Below are positions 1-11,889 of a stretch of DNA of 64,000 nucleotides, piece after piece (the first letter of the stretch is position 1; every line of letters starts with the position of its first letter). This DNA comes from Phoronis australis (Eukaryota; Phoronida; Phoronidae): assembly GCA_002633005.1 (NCBI GenBank), contig NMRA01000041.1, forward strand, positions 255,466 to 319,465. Reading direction: 5' to 3'. The notes below the pieces were generated by a model that made no database searches, was not told the origin of the DNA, and saw only the letters and a program-made list of their open reading frames with translations. The position numbers were made by a program, and so were the translations under genes.

Positions 1-75
1 TATCTGTCTGCCTGTGCATGCCTGCCTGTAAGTGTCTGTCTGCCTCGTTGCCTGTCTGTCTGTCTGTACATGCCA
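1..75. repeat. TGTC/TGCC microsatellite in TRAPPC13 intron 5
   Basis: Imperfect tetranucleotide array of TGTC and TGCC units from the window edge to about base 75. It lies in the intron following exon 5 on the minus strand. Confidence 0.8.
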
Positions 76-137
76 GGATTTGTCCATAATATGCATCTAT
101 CTGTGTGCATACCAGTCTGTCCGTCTCTCATACCTAC

Positions 138-210
138 CTGGAACTTGAAGAACTTCCTGAAGTATTTCTGTTCACCAACATTCGTTGTATAGCTTACGGC
201 ACAGACCAGA
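138..210 (-). CDS. TRAPPC13: TRAPPC13 exon 5 (last exon inside the window)
   Basis: 73 bp between CTTGCAG| and CAG|GTAGGT. The first base completes an isoleucine codon, then [20 protein letters not shown] and FKFQ follow, ending in phase 0. The next exon (the block starting near VLKPLDVKTKF in vertebrates) is left of base 1. Confidence 0.94.
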
Positions 211-3200
211 CTGCAAGAGAGAGAAACAGAAACAGTTCACAGCGTATCACCTCATTTGTCAAATGCTGCAGACACAGCACCAATTTTTTCCACATCAACA
301 GCCAGGACATCAAAGTTTCTTTAGGTAGACATTATAGTACAATAATGTAAGTGACAGCCCATCACATGCCAGGCCATAGTCTGAATCGTGTGCTCATTCA
401 CATATGGCAAGCATGGCTATTACTTGTCTTAAAGTTCTTACAAATCTGCTGCTTGTGAACAGTAACTTTTGATTTAGATCATTCATAATTAGGCGCAATT
501 GGTACCAAATTATTCCTAACACAGATTAGATGCGATTTGTGATCCTTGGACAGAACTGGCAGTTACTGCTTGAGACATGACAAAATAAAAGGGTTTGATT
601 CGGCTGAAATTTCTGTGCCATTTTTAGATGATTAACTAGTTTTTGTGTGAAGCGCGTGTGAAACACCTTCAACTTTGTTTCCTTGATTTGAGATCATTAA
701 CAGATCTGAATACAAAATTATAATGTTATCAGTTGTAACTCATAATGATAACAATACCACGTTGACACCCTCACCGGTCGAGATTGGGCAACTTGACCAG
801 TTTGCGTACCACAGAATCTGCCGCAAAGATCAAAGACACCATGCAGTTGTAGGCAATGGCATCGCCTTACGCTGATGTTCTCTAGATAATTAGACCCACT
901 GTGGCGACAATGGTTTTTATAAATTTTCGTTTTGAAAGATTAATAAAATATTTCAATAGTTTGTGAAAAGTACACATGATTAAGTTTTTGAATTTTGGAT
1001 ATTGGACAAGAAATGTGATTTTTACAACCTAAAATGTTTGTATAATGATGCCATATTATGATCCTCATTAATTCTTGTGGGGTGTGCAACACAACTGGGC
1101 CAATTAACAAAATCACCAGGCACTGGTTGGATTTTGAGGTAAGTCAAGAGTCATCGCACAACACACACACACACACTCCCTCCCTCCCTCCCTCCGTCCC
1201 TCCGTCCGTCCCTCCCTCCCTCCGTCATTCCGTCCCTCCCTCCCTCCCTCTCTCCCCCTCCCCCAATTATCATAATTCCATTTTTTAGAAAAAATATATT
1301 AAATAAATCACGCTGAACTTAGTTAATTTTTAACTCTTTTTGATAGACGTGCAGTTTCCAAGATAACTTATAAAGTTGAATACTTTTGATTCATAGAACT
1401 TTCACAAATATATCAAGGGGCACAAATTTCAGTACAATAGCCATGAAACTGAAAGCGAGTGTGAATCATCACCAGACACGTTACGTCACAGATTATAATA
1501 CCATATCTTACCGATAATCACCTCATTATTTATTTACTCTTTAGTAGTTACTTGTGATTCCCGCCAGACGTCACACCATCTTATATCTCTTTGATATCTA
1601 AGTGCACGTGTCCTTAAGTTCCTTGCACATAGTGCTTTTCATGTGCGTTAATGATTTTAATTTTGTCATTGGTACTTAACAAACTTAAGTTCGAAGATCC
1701 AGAATTAATACATTGATATTCGTACGTTTAACTGTAGTCTATGTCTATGATCCTACAGCTGCTCAGTGGATTAAACCCTGACGACGGGGCTTTATTCTGT
1801 CTACAAAAACGCAACAGAATTCAAGCTTGTACATAGCATGTCTAGTCAAAATTTCAACACTGCACGTTCTAACTTGGCTGTACGGAAGGCAGTGAATGTG
1901 TTGCAGTTATACGAGCACGACAAGTGCCCACCACTGACATGGTATGCCTATTTTCACCTGGCCCTGAAGTCTGTGCCATGAAAGCGACATTAAACAGGAA
2001 TTTGGTCTTACGCTCCAACTTCGCCGAAAAAGGCTTAGGCAAGTAATTATGAACGCATTACAGAACAGACATAATTTGCAGAAATTACGTGTCTTAGCAT
2101 CTAACAGTTACAGGGTGAGTATATCAGAGATTTTGGACTTTTTCTGAAGTGTGAAGCCCTTAACCAAATTTCTGACATAAGGTTACGGTGGTAAAGATAT
2201 CTCAAATTTATTAACTGCAGAACATCATGTCTCAAAAATGGCTGAACAAATTCACAAGAAACATTATGTTTTATGCAACGATCTCCAAAATTCTGTTCAA
2301 AAATGTTATTAAAATGTTCCACTTATGCATGAGAGGCTAACGAAAAAAAACTTTTACGATTTTTGTAAAAACATTCAGAAGTTGCATAAAACAAAAACGA
2401 AATAATTTAGAAAATTGTAAAAAGCATTTTTGAGATTCCATCTTGAACTTGGTCTTGTTATTGATACCCGTTGTTCTACTATGTATCTTTCATTTAAGCT
2501 AAATGTTACTAAAAGCACATGGTCATGTGACCCAATCAATGGGAGATTAGCAAAAAGTCAACATCCAAACTACACAGTCACTTTACTTACAGACTTCTAG
2601 ATATTTGACTTAATACACAAACATGTAAACAACAGGCCACACAACTGTAAGTCACATTTCATGTAACCTACCACAAGTAAGACCGTATTCTAATTCTTAC
2701 AAATGTACAAAAGCGCATTAGCATTCACGAGGATTTGCAGGGATAGTCTGATTACTGGACTCATCATTGTATTGCGGTATAAATATTGAATTATGTTTGT
2801 CACGAAACTCAGACGCTGCTGCCATGACACAAAACAGTGAACGAGCATGTAGCAGATATATTTCAGAGTCAATTTTTTGCTACCTACAAATTTTTCCCAT
2901 TACAAGAACAAACAAGTTTCGAAACATAAAAGTTACTCCTGTCCCCAGTTTCTACAGCGGCATTATTGCCGAGATCCCCAAAAAATTGATGGATCCCCAA
3001 GTAGCACAAAGTAGTGCAAGTGTCATTCTACAGAAAGGTGTTATCAGCAGCCAGCAGGTTAAACAGAGCTCAGCAAACTCGGAACCTCACATGTGTGTTC
3101 CAAGTTCTTTCACTTCATGGTGGATGATGTCATCGATACTCTTTTCGGGTTCCAGTATGTCCACGGGCTCGCTGTGATTGGTGGATAAAGACAGGCGCTG

Positions 3201-5928
3201 CGAACTCGTTTGTAGATCAGCCTGAATACAGAAATATGTGTCGAAGAGAAACAAAGGGAATTTCTATCAAGCTACACAGTACATGACAAAAGTAATCAAG
3301 GAAAAATACCGTTTTCACATCATGAAGGCTAATCCTGTTAAGAGCAAAAATTACTAGTACTAATTATTTGGGCGGCAAAATTCTAATTACAGAATGGATT
3401 GCTAACTTTCCTGGATCTCAATTCCCTTTCATTGCCATTCTAAGGGAAGACTACTTTAACCATGAATTCCGCTTATGCCCAGACATTATGATGAGGAATT
3501 CCAGGTTACCATAGTTTGTCTGAATACATTTGGCTTGAAGTGTAGGCTGAATATATATTCTGGTGGGGTTTTCCTCTTTTCAAAGTCACAGCGCTATTAC
3601 TAGTGCCGAGTATTTATTTATTGTTAATTTCAAAGTGAGAAAGAAACATATGGCCAAATTAGTAAGTGACGCTAAAAAGCAAATGAAAGTCGGGGTACGT
3701 TAAAGTTGCTGCAAATTCAAAGTAAAACAAATTAACAGCAATGGTAAATCCATAATTTGTCAAAGGTTTCTTACCTCGAAAAATGTTCAGAATTTCACCT
3801 TATGTTGTTTGATAACAACGATATAAGCTAATTGGGCTATCATGAACTAAATTCTTCCCTACTTATTTTTTGTTGAAAACACGTTTAAAAAACATTTTGT
3901 TTGAAAGCTTGATACAGAGTCTCTCGTAGTGTCGAAAAACTCTCCTTTCTTCAGGTGTGCAGCTATGTAGCAAAACACCGAAGAACATAACAAACAAACA
4001 AACAAATTAAAACATTAGCTATTTCAAGACTGCAAGTCTCATCATACTTATTTTTGTCAAGAAAACTTCACAAATGTAATTTAAAAGAAAAAATATATTA
4101 ACGCCAATTCGTCAAGTTCTAATCTTAGATCGACTCGGAGCTTTGCACACATTGCAATTTTTCTATATTACAGCTACTTTTTTAACTAAAAAACATGTTT
4201 TTGTTAAGAAAAAAAATAAAATAAGATGTTTCTTAAAACAGAAAATGCTGACATGAACACCAATGTTTTCACTGGAGAGACTGTACCTTAATAGTGATGT
4301 CTGTGCACACCAAATCACTATCGTTATGAACACTGATATAGCTTGAGAACGTCTCGCCTAAGAAAATATTCCTGTAATGAAACACCTCTGATAATAACCA
4401 CATACTTGACAAAAGAACCCTTCACAGACTTGACAGATGCATTTGAAAAGACTTATGAAATGGAAAAGAATTTCAAAAACTCAAATTACCTTTGACAGTA
4501 GTTGACCATATTGACTTGAGCGCCACCTTTGAATAAATTGATTAAATAGCAAAAAAATCTCGAAGCCTCAAATAACATTCAAAAAATATTTGAAATAATT
4601 TATTATTGACAGGACTCGTATAAACAGTGAAGGCACCATTAAAACATAAGGCAAGGCAGAGTAATGACTTAGACAAACTATCTCTCTCAAAAGTGCTTTG
4701 AACAACTTATGACATTGATTTGACAGGTGCATTTGACAACAATGAACAACTTCAACACATAAAACAACACAAAATTCAAACTTAAAGTCACATTTTTCCT
4801 AAACAGGTCTCCTGTCTGAGCTGCCTCCTATCAGTATGGCTAGTAGACGGAGGGCATCCTCATGACCCTCTGTGTGATTCCATTTGGCCCCGAACAAGTT
4901 GACTGTGATGAAATTCAGTCTCAAATTTCATTGATGAAACGAAGGGCCATGTAAAAAATGCTGCCTCCAAAGGTGTCCATCTACACTCAAAAGGCACGCA
5001 TAGTCCTATGCCCTTGATAGTTAAGCCAAGCTTAAGCGCAATTTGCTGAAAATCTTCCGGAATACAGGATTGATTAGGATGTGCCACTGTCTACATTTCA
5101 CCCTGTTTAGCTGGCTAAAAACAGAAATTCAATTGAAACGGGTCTCATAATATTACCAACCTCTATAACCTCAGAGGCATTATCTTGAGTGGCCGATAAT
5201 AAAGATCTTCTCTTTGGTAACGGAAATAGAATCCTATCGTGACAAGGAACATTACGAGACCTACTTTATGAGAGTAAGAAAATAATTTATTGCCTCGAAC
5301 TGAAACCTAGCAATTTTTATGAAGCACAGAAACTAGAAAAAGACGTACATACCCAAAATTTTGTGGAAGAGTCAAGAGCTGTCCACTACCAAAGCTGGGC
5401 AGGTGTTTATCTGTGGGTAGGTCATTGATATTGAGCTCCGCAAATGTAGTCCCAGGCAGGTCCCTGGAGTCACAGATCAGAGGCTGGCTAGAGGTGAGCG
5501 TAGGTTTAGTCAGTCTCATCACTGCAAAAAAGAAAGAGACCATGTTCAGTTTTTGTCATACATGTCCACGAAAATTAAAGGACGCAAAGTGAATATTTGA
5601 TTGCAAGTCAGGAACACTCAGCACACACGCACAAACGCACGCACACACACACACACATCACATCGTCTATTTTTAATATGCACACAAATCTGAAATAATT
5701 GTCATAATCTTTCATTTAAACCAGCACAAAAATCGGCATGACTCGAGATTAGTACATAAAACTGGACTGATTAAAATATTGAAAACAATTGAGTCTTCAG
5801 GCAGATCGTGTGAGGGGCATTTCATCAGCCGGATGACCAGTAAGCATTGCCTCTACTTTCCAACAGAATGTCAGGTAATGCATAAATGTCTGGCTCTTAC
5901 ACTTCAAACTAAGACTGTATGATGGCAT
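138..5928 (-). CDS. TRAPPC13: TRAPPC13 (TRAPP complex subunit 13), 5' half, five exons
   Basis: Spliced minus-strand gene. The joined exons (5901-5928, 5353-5521, 4287-4371, 3091-3221, 138-210) give about 162 codons with matching phases at all four junctions. The protein reads MRLTKPTL, then TLPQNFG joined to [17 protein letters not shown], then [35 protein letters not shown] and YFRKFFKFQ. These are the conserved N-terminal blocks of TRAPPC13 (DUF974/Trs65-like family). In animals TRAPPC13 is a peripheral subunit of the TRAPPIII complex, which acts as a Rab1 exchange factor and tether in ER-Golgi and autophagy traffic; that role is family knowledge. The human protein is about 417 residues, so roughly 60% lies left of base 1. 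The first exon is the least certain part. The gene is transcribed away from the SLC10 pair, with about 27.6 kb between. Confidence 0.93.
211..3090 (-). other. TRAPPC13 intron 4
   Basis: Intron of about 2.9 kb. It holds a CA run followed by a CCCT/CCGT array (1157-1262) and, at about 2380-2449, an end fragment of the fold-back family seen in full at 37142-37911. I recognise no other gene; the ORFs here show no family resemblance. Confidence 0.8.
1157..1262. repeat. CA then CCCT/CCGT pyrimidine microsatellite
   Basis: About 20 bases of CA dinucleotides run directly into imperfect CCCT/CCGT tetranucleotides. The apparent proline/serine-rich ORF crossing it is an artefact of the repeat. Confidence 0.9.
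3091..3221 (-). CDS. TRAPPC13: TRAPPC13 exon 4
   Basis: 131 bp between ATTCAG| and CAT|GTGAGG. Encodes [14 protein letters not shown], a short variable linker, then [15 protein letters not shown] plus two bases. It enters in phase 0 and leaves in phase 2, matching its neighbours. Confidence 0.95.
3222..4286 (-). other. TRAPPC13 intron 3
   Basis: AT-rich intron. I see nothing further in it. Confidence 0.8.
4287..4371 (-). CDS. TRAPPC13: TRAPPC13 exon 3
   Basis: 85 bp between ATTACAG| and AAG|GTACAG. It encodes [20 protein letters not shown] and continues to TDITIK. The first base completes the glycine codon left by exon 2. [17 protein letters not shown] is nearly identical to the vertebrate protein. 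Confidence 0.95.
4372..5352 (-). other. TRAPPC13 intron 2
   Basis: Intron containing a degraded copy of a short inverted-repeat element (about 5103-5265). A 75-codon minus-strand ORF at 4860-5087 was not recognised and is probably not a gene. Confidence 0.75.
5103..5265. mobile_element. Degraded short inverted-repeat element (family with CTGTTTAGCTGGCTA ends)
   Basis: Starts with CTGTTTAGCTGGCTA and carries internal text shared with the fuller copy at 52991-53250, such as GACAAGGAA..ATTACGAGAC. The right inverted end is no longer recognisable. Confidence 0.5.
5353..5521 (-). CDS. TRAPPC13: TRAPPC13 exon 2
   Basis: 169 bp, entered after a polypyrimidine tract and TTGCAG and left at GG|GTATGT. 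Contains 55 full codons running from MRLTKPTL to LTLPQNF. Both ends split codons (phase 1 in, phase 2 out). TLPQNFG is a hallmark block of the family. Confidence 0.95.
5522..5900 (-). other. TRAPPC13 intron 1, with CA microsatellite 5623-5658
   Basis: Short intron if exon 1 is called correctly. It contains an imperfect CA/CG-A run and nothing else recognised. Confidence 0.6.
5901..5928 (-). CDS. TRAPPC13: TRAPPC13 exon 1, coding part (probable start)
   Basis: Reads MPSYSLSLK plus one base (T), followed by a good donor (GTAAGA). The phase-1 end joins exon 2 (TG-ATG) to give [14 protein letters not shown], which resembles the [14 protein letters not shown] start of vertebrate TRAPPC13. The ATG has a strong context (gacaccATG). 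The call rests on phase, donor, start context and a short match, so an alternative first exon further right cannot be excluded. Confidence 0.65.
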
Positions 5929-8699
5929 GGTGTCAAGTTCCTCTTTGCCAAAATGCAGCTACTGGTTTAACTATGCAGAATACAAAACCAAATGGAGCTT
6001 AATCAGATTAGTAGACACAGGAGCACATCAGACATGAATAAAAAGTTTTTTTTTTTGAAGTCTACTTTACTCCTGGGACCTTTAGGCCAACATAAAACAT
6101 GTCTACATACAATGCCCTACAGGGTTTATTTAACTACTCATTCATACTTCTGGGTTAATTACATGAGAGTTGTATGTTATGTTACGACAAGTAATCACTT
6201 ATTTTGCACAGAACTATTTTTAAAAACTGTCGTTTTTGTTTTCAAAGGCTGAAAACGTTTATCAAATATTGAACAAATCAGGCTAATAATAGAACAAAAT
6301 TTTTGCTGAGAAATTTTACAAAATAGTACTTCACGTATCCACCTACGATGTTAATTTAAACAGTTTGCACCTCTAGACAATGCTTTGAGAAGATATTAAT
6401 ATAATTTGTCACTAATTTAGAACACAATATGTCATGGAAAAATCAAGATTAAACAAACCAATTTATCACTGACATGGGTTATATTGTATAGATGTCACAA
6501 AGCAACATTTGGAAATGTTCCAATTTTTTGAAGCAAGGTAATCAGCTTTTGAAAAATGGAAAAATGTTAAATTTGACATTTTTTATGCGAAATAAGTGAA
6601 GACCTATCATCAACAAACTTATCCAGCAGATTAGTATGAGGCTTATAACAAATCAGAATGTTTGGATTTCCACTACAGACTATTCCAAGGCACCAAGAGA
6701 ATGTATAGTACAGTAATAACACAGACGCGTGCGTTATTATACTGCCAGATAACACGATATTTGTGTTCAGCAATGTGTAGTCTCTGGAAATCTTTTGTTA
6801 TGTCCAAAAACCAATAAGAAAAATAAAAGATTTTACGAGCATACAATACCAACCTAATACCAAAAATGAGTACCAAAAGTGAGACAAAATGTCCCTCTAC
6901 AAGTTTTGAATAGCTTCAACTATGACGACAAATAGCAAATAAATAGTTTAATTCATGGGTCGAGAAAAAAACAAGAAAAATGACCCAATGAAAACAGGAA
7001 CACTACACAGAAAATATTCACCTGACCCAAGGTGAGTTTGGCTTGAAACCTGATAGCGGGAATCACAATAAAATAAACGCCGTTTAATTAACAGCATTTA
7101 CAACACTTTACACAAGAGTGTTACTGCTGGTTTCTTCAGATTTCTTCATTTAGAATGGCCGTTATCACAGACTTGACTAAATGAGGTATGCCATAATTAT
7201 GTAGGCATAAGCACATGTATTGTGGCCCAATCAGTATATTACATGATGTCAGTTTTGAGTAAAAACATGATGTGAGTTAGTCTCCCATTTCAAAATGCCA
7301 TGCCAATGAAGTCAGACACATTGACAACATCTCAAGTTAATAAAAAAATAATATTTTGTCAAAGGTCGGCAACACTGAATACAATAACTTAGGAAGAGAA
7401 CAGTTTGAGAGTGCAAACCAAGGCCTTCGATACCCTGATTTTTTAGCCAAATATCGATCAACCCTGGAAATCATCTTCGGGCTAACTCACCCCTGACCAA
7501 ACTCCTTCTCAAAACGGCCGCGTCAGTCTTAATGAAATTGGCACATGTAAAGGGCGAAAATTGGCAACAAGGCGAAAAACGTGCTTCAAATGTGACATCA
7601 TCAGGTTAATACACTCAGTGTAACAAGTGTATCTCAACATTTACTCGCTTCCTGCTCAGTTTTAACAAACTGTCATTTCTGAGGCAAGGAATCACACCTA
7701 TCTTGACTTTAAGGAACAATTTGAGTAGTATTTCATAATAGGTGGTTTAAATCAAAAGTTGTCCTTATCACGGAAGGCAAGCTTATCGCTATGAAGCTAG
7801 CTTTTAGAATGAAGTTCCTTTAAGGACATTACCTTCCAAGGTGAGAAATTCAAAACTAACATTTACTCCTTAAGTACTAAAAATATAATGTCCAATTTTG
7901 GAGAATAAATTCAACAAGTAACGCAGAACAATAACAAATACATAGCCAATTAAATTTCACTTTTACGAAAACTAATGTGAAGCAATCATGTCTTCACTAC
8001 AAACCACTCAGACTTAGTTTTTAATAGGGATCCAGCCTTATAATCACAAACTAGAAATGTCAAGCTCATAGCCTATCCCCCCTCAGAGGTGTTATATGGA
8101 CTGTTCCATATTTTGCTTTTCCACATGTAAAGACAGAAAAACAAGCAGAGATATCATGGAGGTTTAGCTACAACGACCTACGCCAGGTGATTACAGGTGA
8201 TTGTCAGGTAAAAGAAAAGATACAGGACTGGTGGTTTTGACACTATGAGGAGAACACTTGATCACACATTTATGTAATAGGATCTCAAAGCAGGAAAGTG
8301 AGCACGCAGTTGTGTTAGATATGAAATGCACCCAATTTCCATCATTTCTTAGTCCGACGTCATGAAATGCTGGGTAATACTATGGAATTACTGGTACAAG
8401 TAAGTAAACACGAATTCTCTTTCAGAAAGTTTTGCTGCAGCTTTCTTGAGGCAGCACCCACTGTAGCACAAGATATCAAGAAAGAACGCATTGCTTATTA
8501 TTGTGAATTTAACAAGGAGATTGCGCCCAATCACATTCCAATAAATTGGTTAAAAAATTATGTTGCCTACAAAGCTCCATCTTTGGTAATGCAAGAGACC
8601 TTTTACAGTGACTCTGTGGTTCCTTCACTAATTTCCTGCGGTAATAAACCCCACATTCTGATGAAGAAACTACATTTTGATTTCGTACACTTGCCGTTG
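5929..8699. other. Intergenic, nothing recognised
   Basis: Upstream flank of TRAPPC13. AT-rich, with no exon I could support. An open frame at 8367-8702 (111 codons, plus strand) has no recognisable motif and no convincing splice sites. Confidence 0.6.
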
Positions 8700-9172
8700 T
8701 AAAATTGGTCTCAACCTCAAAGTGACTTTTGGTTTTGTAAACAACTGATAGTTATTTCCTGAGAGCATGCTGGGTAAATAAAATGACACGCTATGACACG
8801 ACAACTCATAAGCATAGAGACTGAGTCTCTTAACGACCTGTGAGTTCCATCCAATCCCCGACACCCCACCACCCATGCCAAATAACATTGTGTGCAAGTA
8901 TTGTTTAACTTACGAAATCCATGCGATGGGCGTTAGCTCATCGCATGTATATCACCCATCAGTCGTATCATTGTTTTCCTTTGTTGCGTCATTGTTGGAT
9001 GTAAGAACACAGACCACATGGATATAGTACCTTGGGTGTACATCAGCCTGTTACTGATAAATGCTTGCCATTATATTTATTACAAAAAAGAAAAACAATG
9101 GATATGCCTACCTACTGATCTCTATGCCAGAAGCCTGTGCCGTAACTAAATAACAATTTGAGACCAATTTTA
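8700..9172. mobile_element. Possible MITE with 15-bp inverted ends
   Basis: TAAAATTGGTCTCAA at 8700-8714 is matched exactly by its complement at 9158-9172. The related word TTGAGACCAATTT recurs near 44833, suggesting an interspersed family. No clear target duplication was seen. Confidence 0.45.
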
Positions 9173-10228
9173 TAATGGTAAGCGGTTTAAATCAAAAATT
9201 GTTTTGTGATGATAGGTCGTTTACAGTGCTTTAAGCCTTTTGCTGTAAGCTATTTGGCAGGTGCTTAAAGGATACAAAACCCAGTTTTGGCTTATTAATA
9301 GATATAAAAAATGACTTTTGTATTCAATTCTCTGAAACAAATTAATGGTCTGTTGTCGAGGCTTGATGACCCTCAAACGATGGCTGATGAACTGCCTACT
9401 GCTGTCAATCAATTCAGATCTCAAGAGAGACCTTTTTTCATGTGTAGCACTCTCACCTAGTGAATAAAGAGCCCACCGTTTCACAGAGAGTGGTCATACC
9501 ATTTCAAGTTGTGTTGCATTGTGGCTATAACTTTTCAAACCGATTTACAAGTTATAACTCTCGGTGTGAACACTTTAAAACCAGTTTTAAAAGTTATAAC
9601 TGTAGCGCTGTTATAACCCTTTGAGAGGGTTACGTTTCGTAAGAGATATAAACGTTGTCACTCCTGTAACTTTGTGTGAACATGGCAGTTACATGAATTA
9701 TAACTCAGTAGGTGGCGCTGCTATCAAAACTTGTAGAAACAATGACGCACCGAGGAACCAACTGGGGTGAGTGAGAAAGCACTGACAATTAGCGACTAAA
9801 ACCATGAACTAGGGTTACAAACAGTTTTAACTTCTGGTGTGACTGGTAACCATTACGGAACATAACAATTACGAATAACGAAAGCGTTACAACTAGGTTT
9901 AGTTGGTCTGAATTCAGCTTAAGTACAATTATATCGATCACGCGACACATGAAGTATTTTCTGATTACCCCCAGTGGCATGAAAACAGCCTTCAGTTTTG
10001 ACTAAAGTAATTAAACTTTTACGGTCAAATGTCAAATCTGTCTTAAGTTAGTATCGTAGAATCTAATTCATCCGACACGAAACCTGCAAAGCATCGGTCA
10101 GTGATTATTCGATCTCAGTGAAATAATTTTATATTTCAGGCGAAAATTTAAATGGATGGCATCAAAAATAACCACACCAGTACAAACAACAGGAAGTAGG
10201 CAATAAAAGCATTTCCTCAATGTAAGCC
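9173..10228. other. Intergenic with probable repeat remnant at about 9500-9930
   Basis: The segment 9500-9930 repeats GTTATAAC, GTTACA and GTGTGAAC words in the style of a decayed MITE. I cannot define its ends. No gene seen. Confidence 0.45.
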
Positions 10229-10232
10229 TTAA

Positions 10233-11885
10233 AGGAGCATGCCACCCAAAAAACAACCTAATTTGTATCAATTTAGATCGAGTAGTTCTACTCCATAACG
10301 ACACGTACGGTTGCGTTACCTGACACCTGACGGCAGACGGAGGTGTTGAAATTATCCAATGATGTCATCGGTTTCACACGCAGTCTGTTCAACATTTCAC
10401 AACACGGGTTACTGGTATCAACTTATCGCTTGAAGTTATCGTTTAACATAAAAAATCATCAAACTTCGATATAAATCTCTTAAAAATACACCGAGTTCTT
10501 ATAAAAACGTGTTGTTTTATTTCGCTCTTACGGATTTATTGGTATTTGGACACACCGTAGCCTACAAAGTTCGGCAGGCCAATAACGTCCTTAGCAGGAG
10601 TTTGGGGTCTGTTCGGAGATAATTTCAAAGTATTTTCCGTGAGCTACAGACAGGAGAACCTATATTTGTGTTGTTTAGACTTGTGATTTTTTGAGTTCTA
10701 AACACAAAACGCTTGTTTTCCTGAGTGGCCAGTAGCTCGGCCGGAGCCCGATCAGCGGGCCCGCCTGGCGTCGCGGCCGGCCGGATCCCGGCCAGTGGCT
10801 CGGAAACTGATCAGACATCACGAACATAAACCAGCCAAAGTTCAGTGGAAACTAAACTTCCAGTCAAGAAAATGCTATGCTAGTGATCCAAAGTAATGTG
10901 CACGTGATTATGTTGATGAATTATAGCCACGAAACTGCAAATCTACTTACTCATCAAGGGCCGCGAATTCAGGTTCCGCTTTGGCCACAGCACCGTCAGG
11001 GCAGAAGTTGTACATTGACAATCATTATTTGAGTAATGTAAATGTAAATAAAGATTCCCGTAACACCTGGCCGTGGGATGGAAATCGGGTTGTCTCACAA
11101 CAGTTTCTGCCAGCAAGTACTAAATTAGCATGAGCTCACACGGTCTCGGTGTCCCGTCAATTAGTTTTATTGCACCTAAAGCCGGTAACACAGTGATTTA
11201 TTCATTGCACTCACGAACACTCCAAAGGCATTACAAATTGCATCTAGTGAGACAGACTTTGTTTCAGTTTTACATAAGTATTGGTTAGGATAAGAATAAT
11301 TCATTTTGAAACAGAACGCTCAGTAATAAACACCAACATGGCAGCTCGCAATTCCTACTAAGGACGAGCTAGAGCTCATCAGTTTCGACTTCGCAGGTGG
11401 ATCGTTAACTTTTACAGGCTATCTATTCGAACAGGAATACAGTGATGAAGAAATACTAGAGAGGTGCCGTGAACAAGCTCAGACAACGGAACGTATGGAG
11501 TTATTTGGTAAGCCGGCACTGTCGACGTCTGCAGGCCACAAACACGGAGATGTTTCACGGAATCATAGTTGCTATACAGCGTACATTTCATTCTTCACTA
11601 CCATGAGCCACTTCCTAAGCATTTCGGACTCTCGAGGAAGTAAAAAATACGATATACCCGCTTTCCTCGCAGCTGCTTAGTTCGGACAGGCGGGAACGAT
11701 GCACCGCAACATTGCGGCCTTCACTCTGCATATGAACCAGTGACGTCGCTACCGTCGTTTCTCACCTTCCTCACTGGTTAACGCGACACCTCTTGGCAAG
11801 GTGAGGTCAACCGTATGCGAGGCGATGTGGATATAGACCGATTAAGACGGCGAAAAAGACTAATTAAATCGGGTGGCATTCTCCT
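10233..11885. mobile_element. TTAA-flanked element, copy 1 (1653 bp)
   Basis: Bounded by TTAA on both sides (10229-10232 and 11886-11889). Its ends are AGGAGCATGCCACCC and the complement of AGGAGAATGCCACCC, a 15-bp terminal inverted repeat with one mismatch. It is the longest of three copies (others at 46318-47828 and 56480-57903). It contains a GC-rich GGCCGGCCGG segment near 10740-10800 and a coding-like stretch near 11390-11680. TTAA target duplication is typical of the piggyBac superfamily. No transposase is visible, so it is non-autonomous. Confidence 0.85.
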
Positions 11886-11889
11886 TTAA

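Noticed and set aside
2767-3177. 136-codon plus-strand ORF
   Set aside because: It is the shadow of TRAPPC13 exon 4 on the other strand plus intron sequence.
8367-8702. 111-codon plus-strand ORF
   Set aside because: No recognisable domain or splice signals; it ends at the border of a probable MITE.
9500-9930. Possible regulatory cluster of GTTATAAC words
   Set aside because: More likely a decayed MITE; no gene nearby.
10735-10805. GC-rich island with GGCCGGCCGG, first considered as a promoter
   Set aside because: It is internal to the TTAA element, and the same segment recurs in copy 3 at about 56975-57050.
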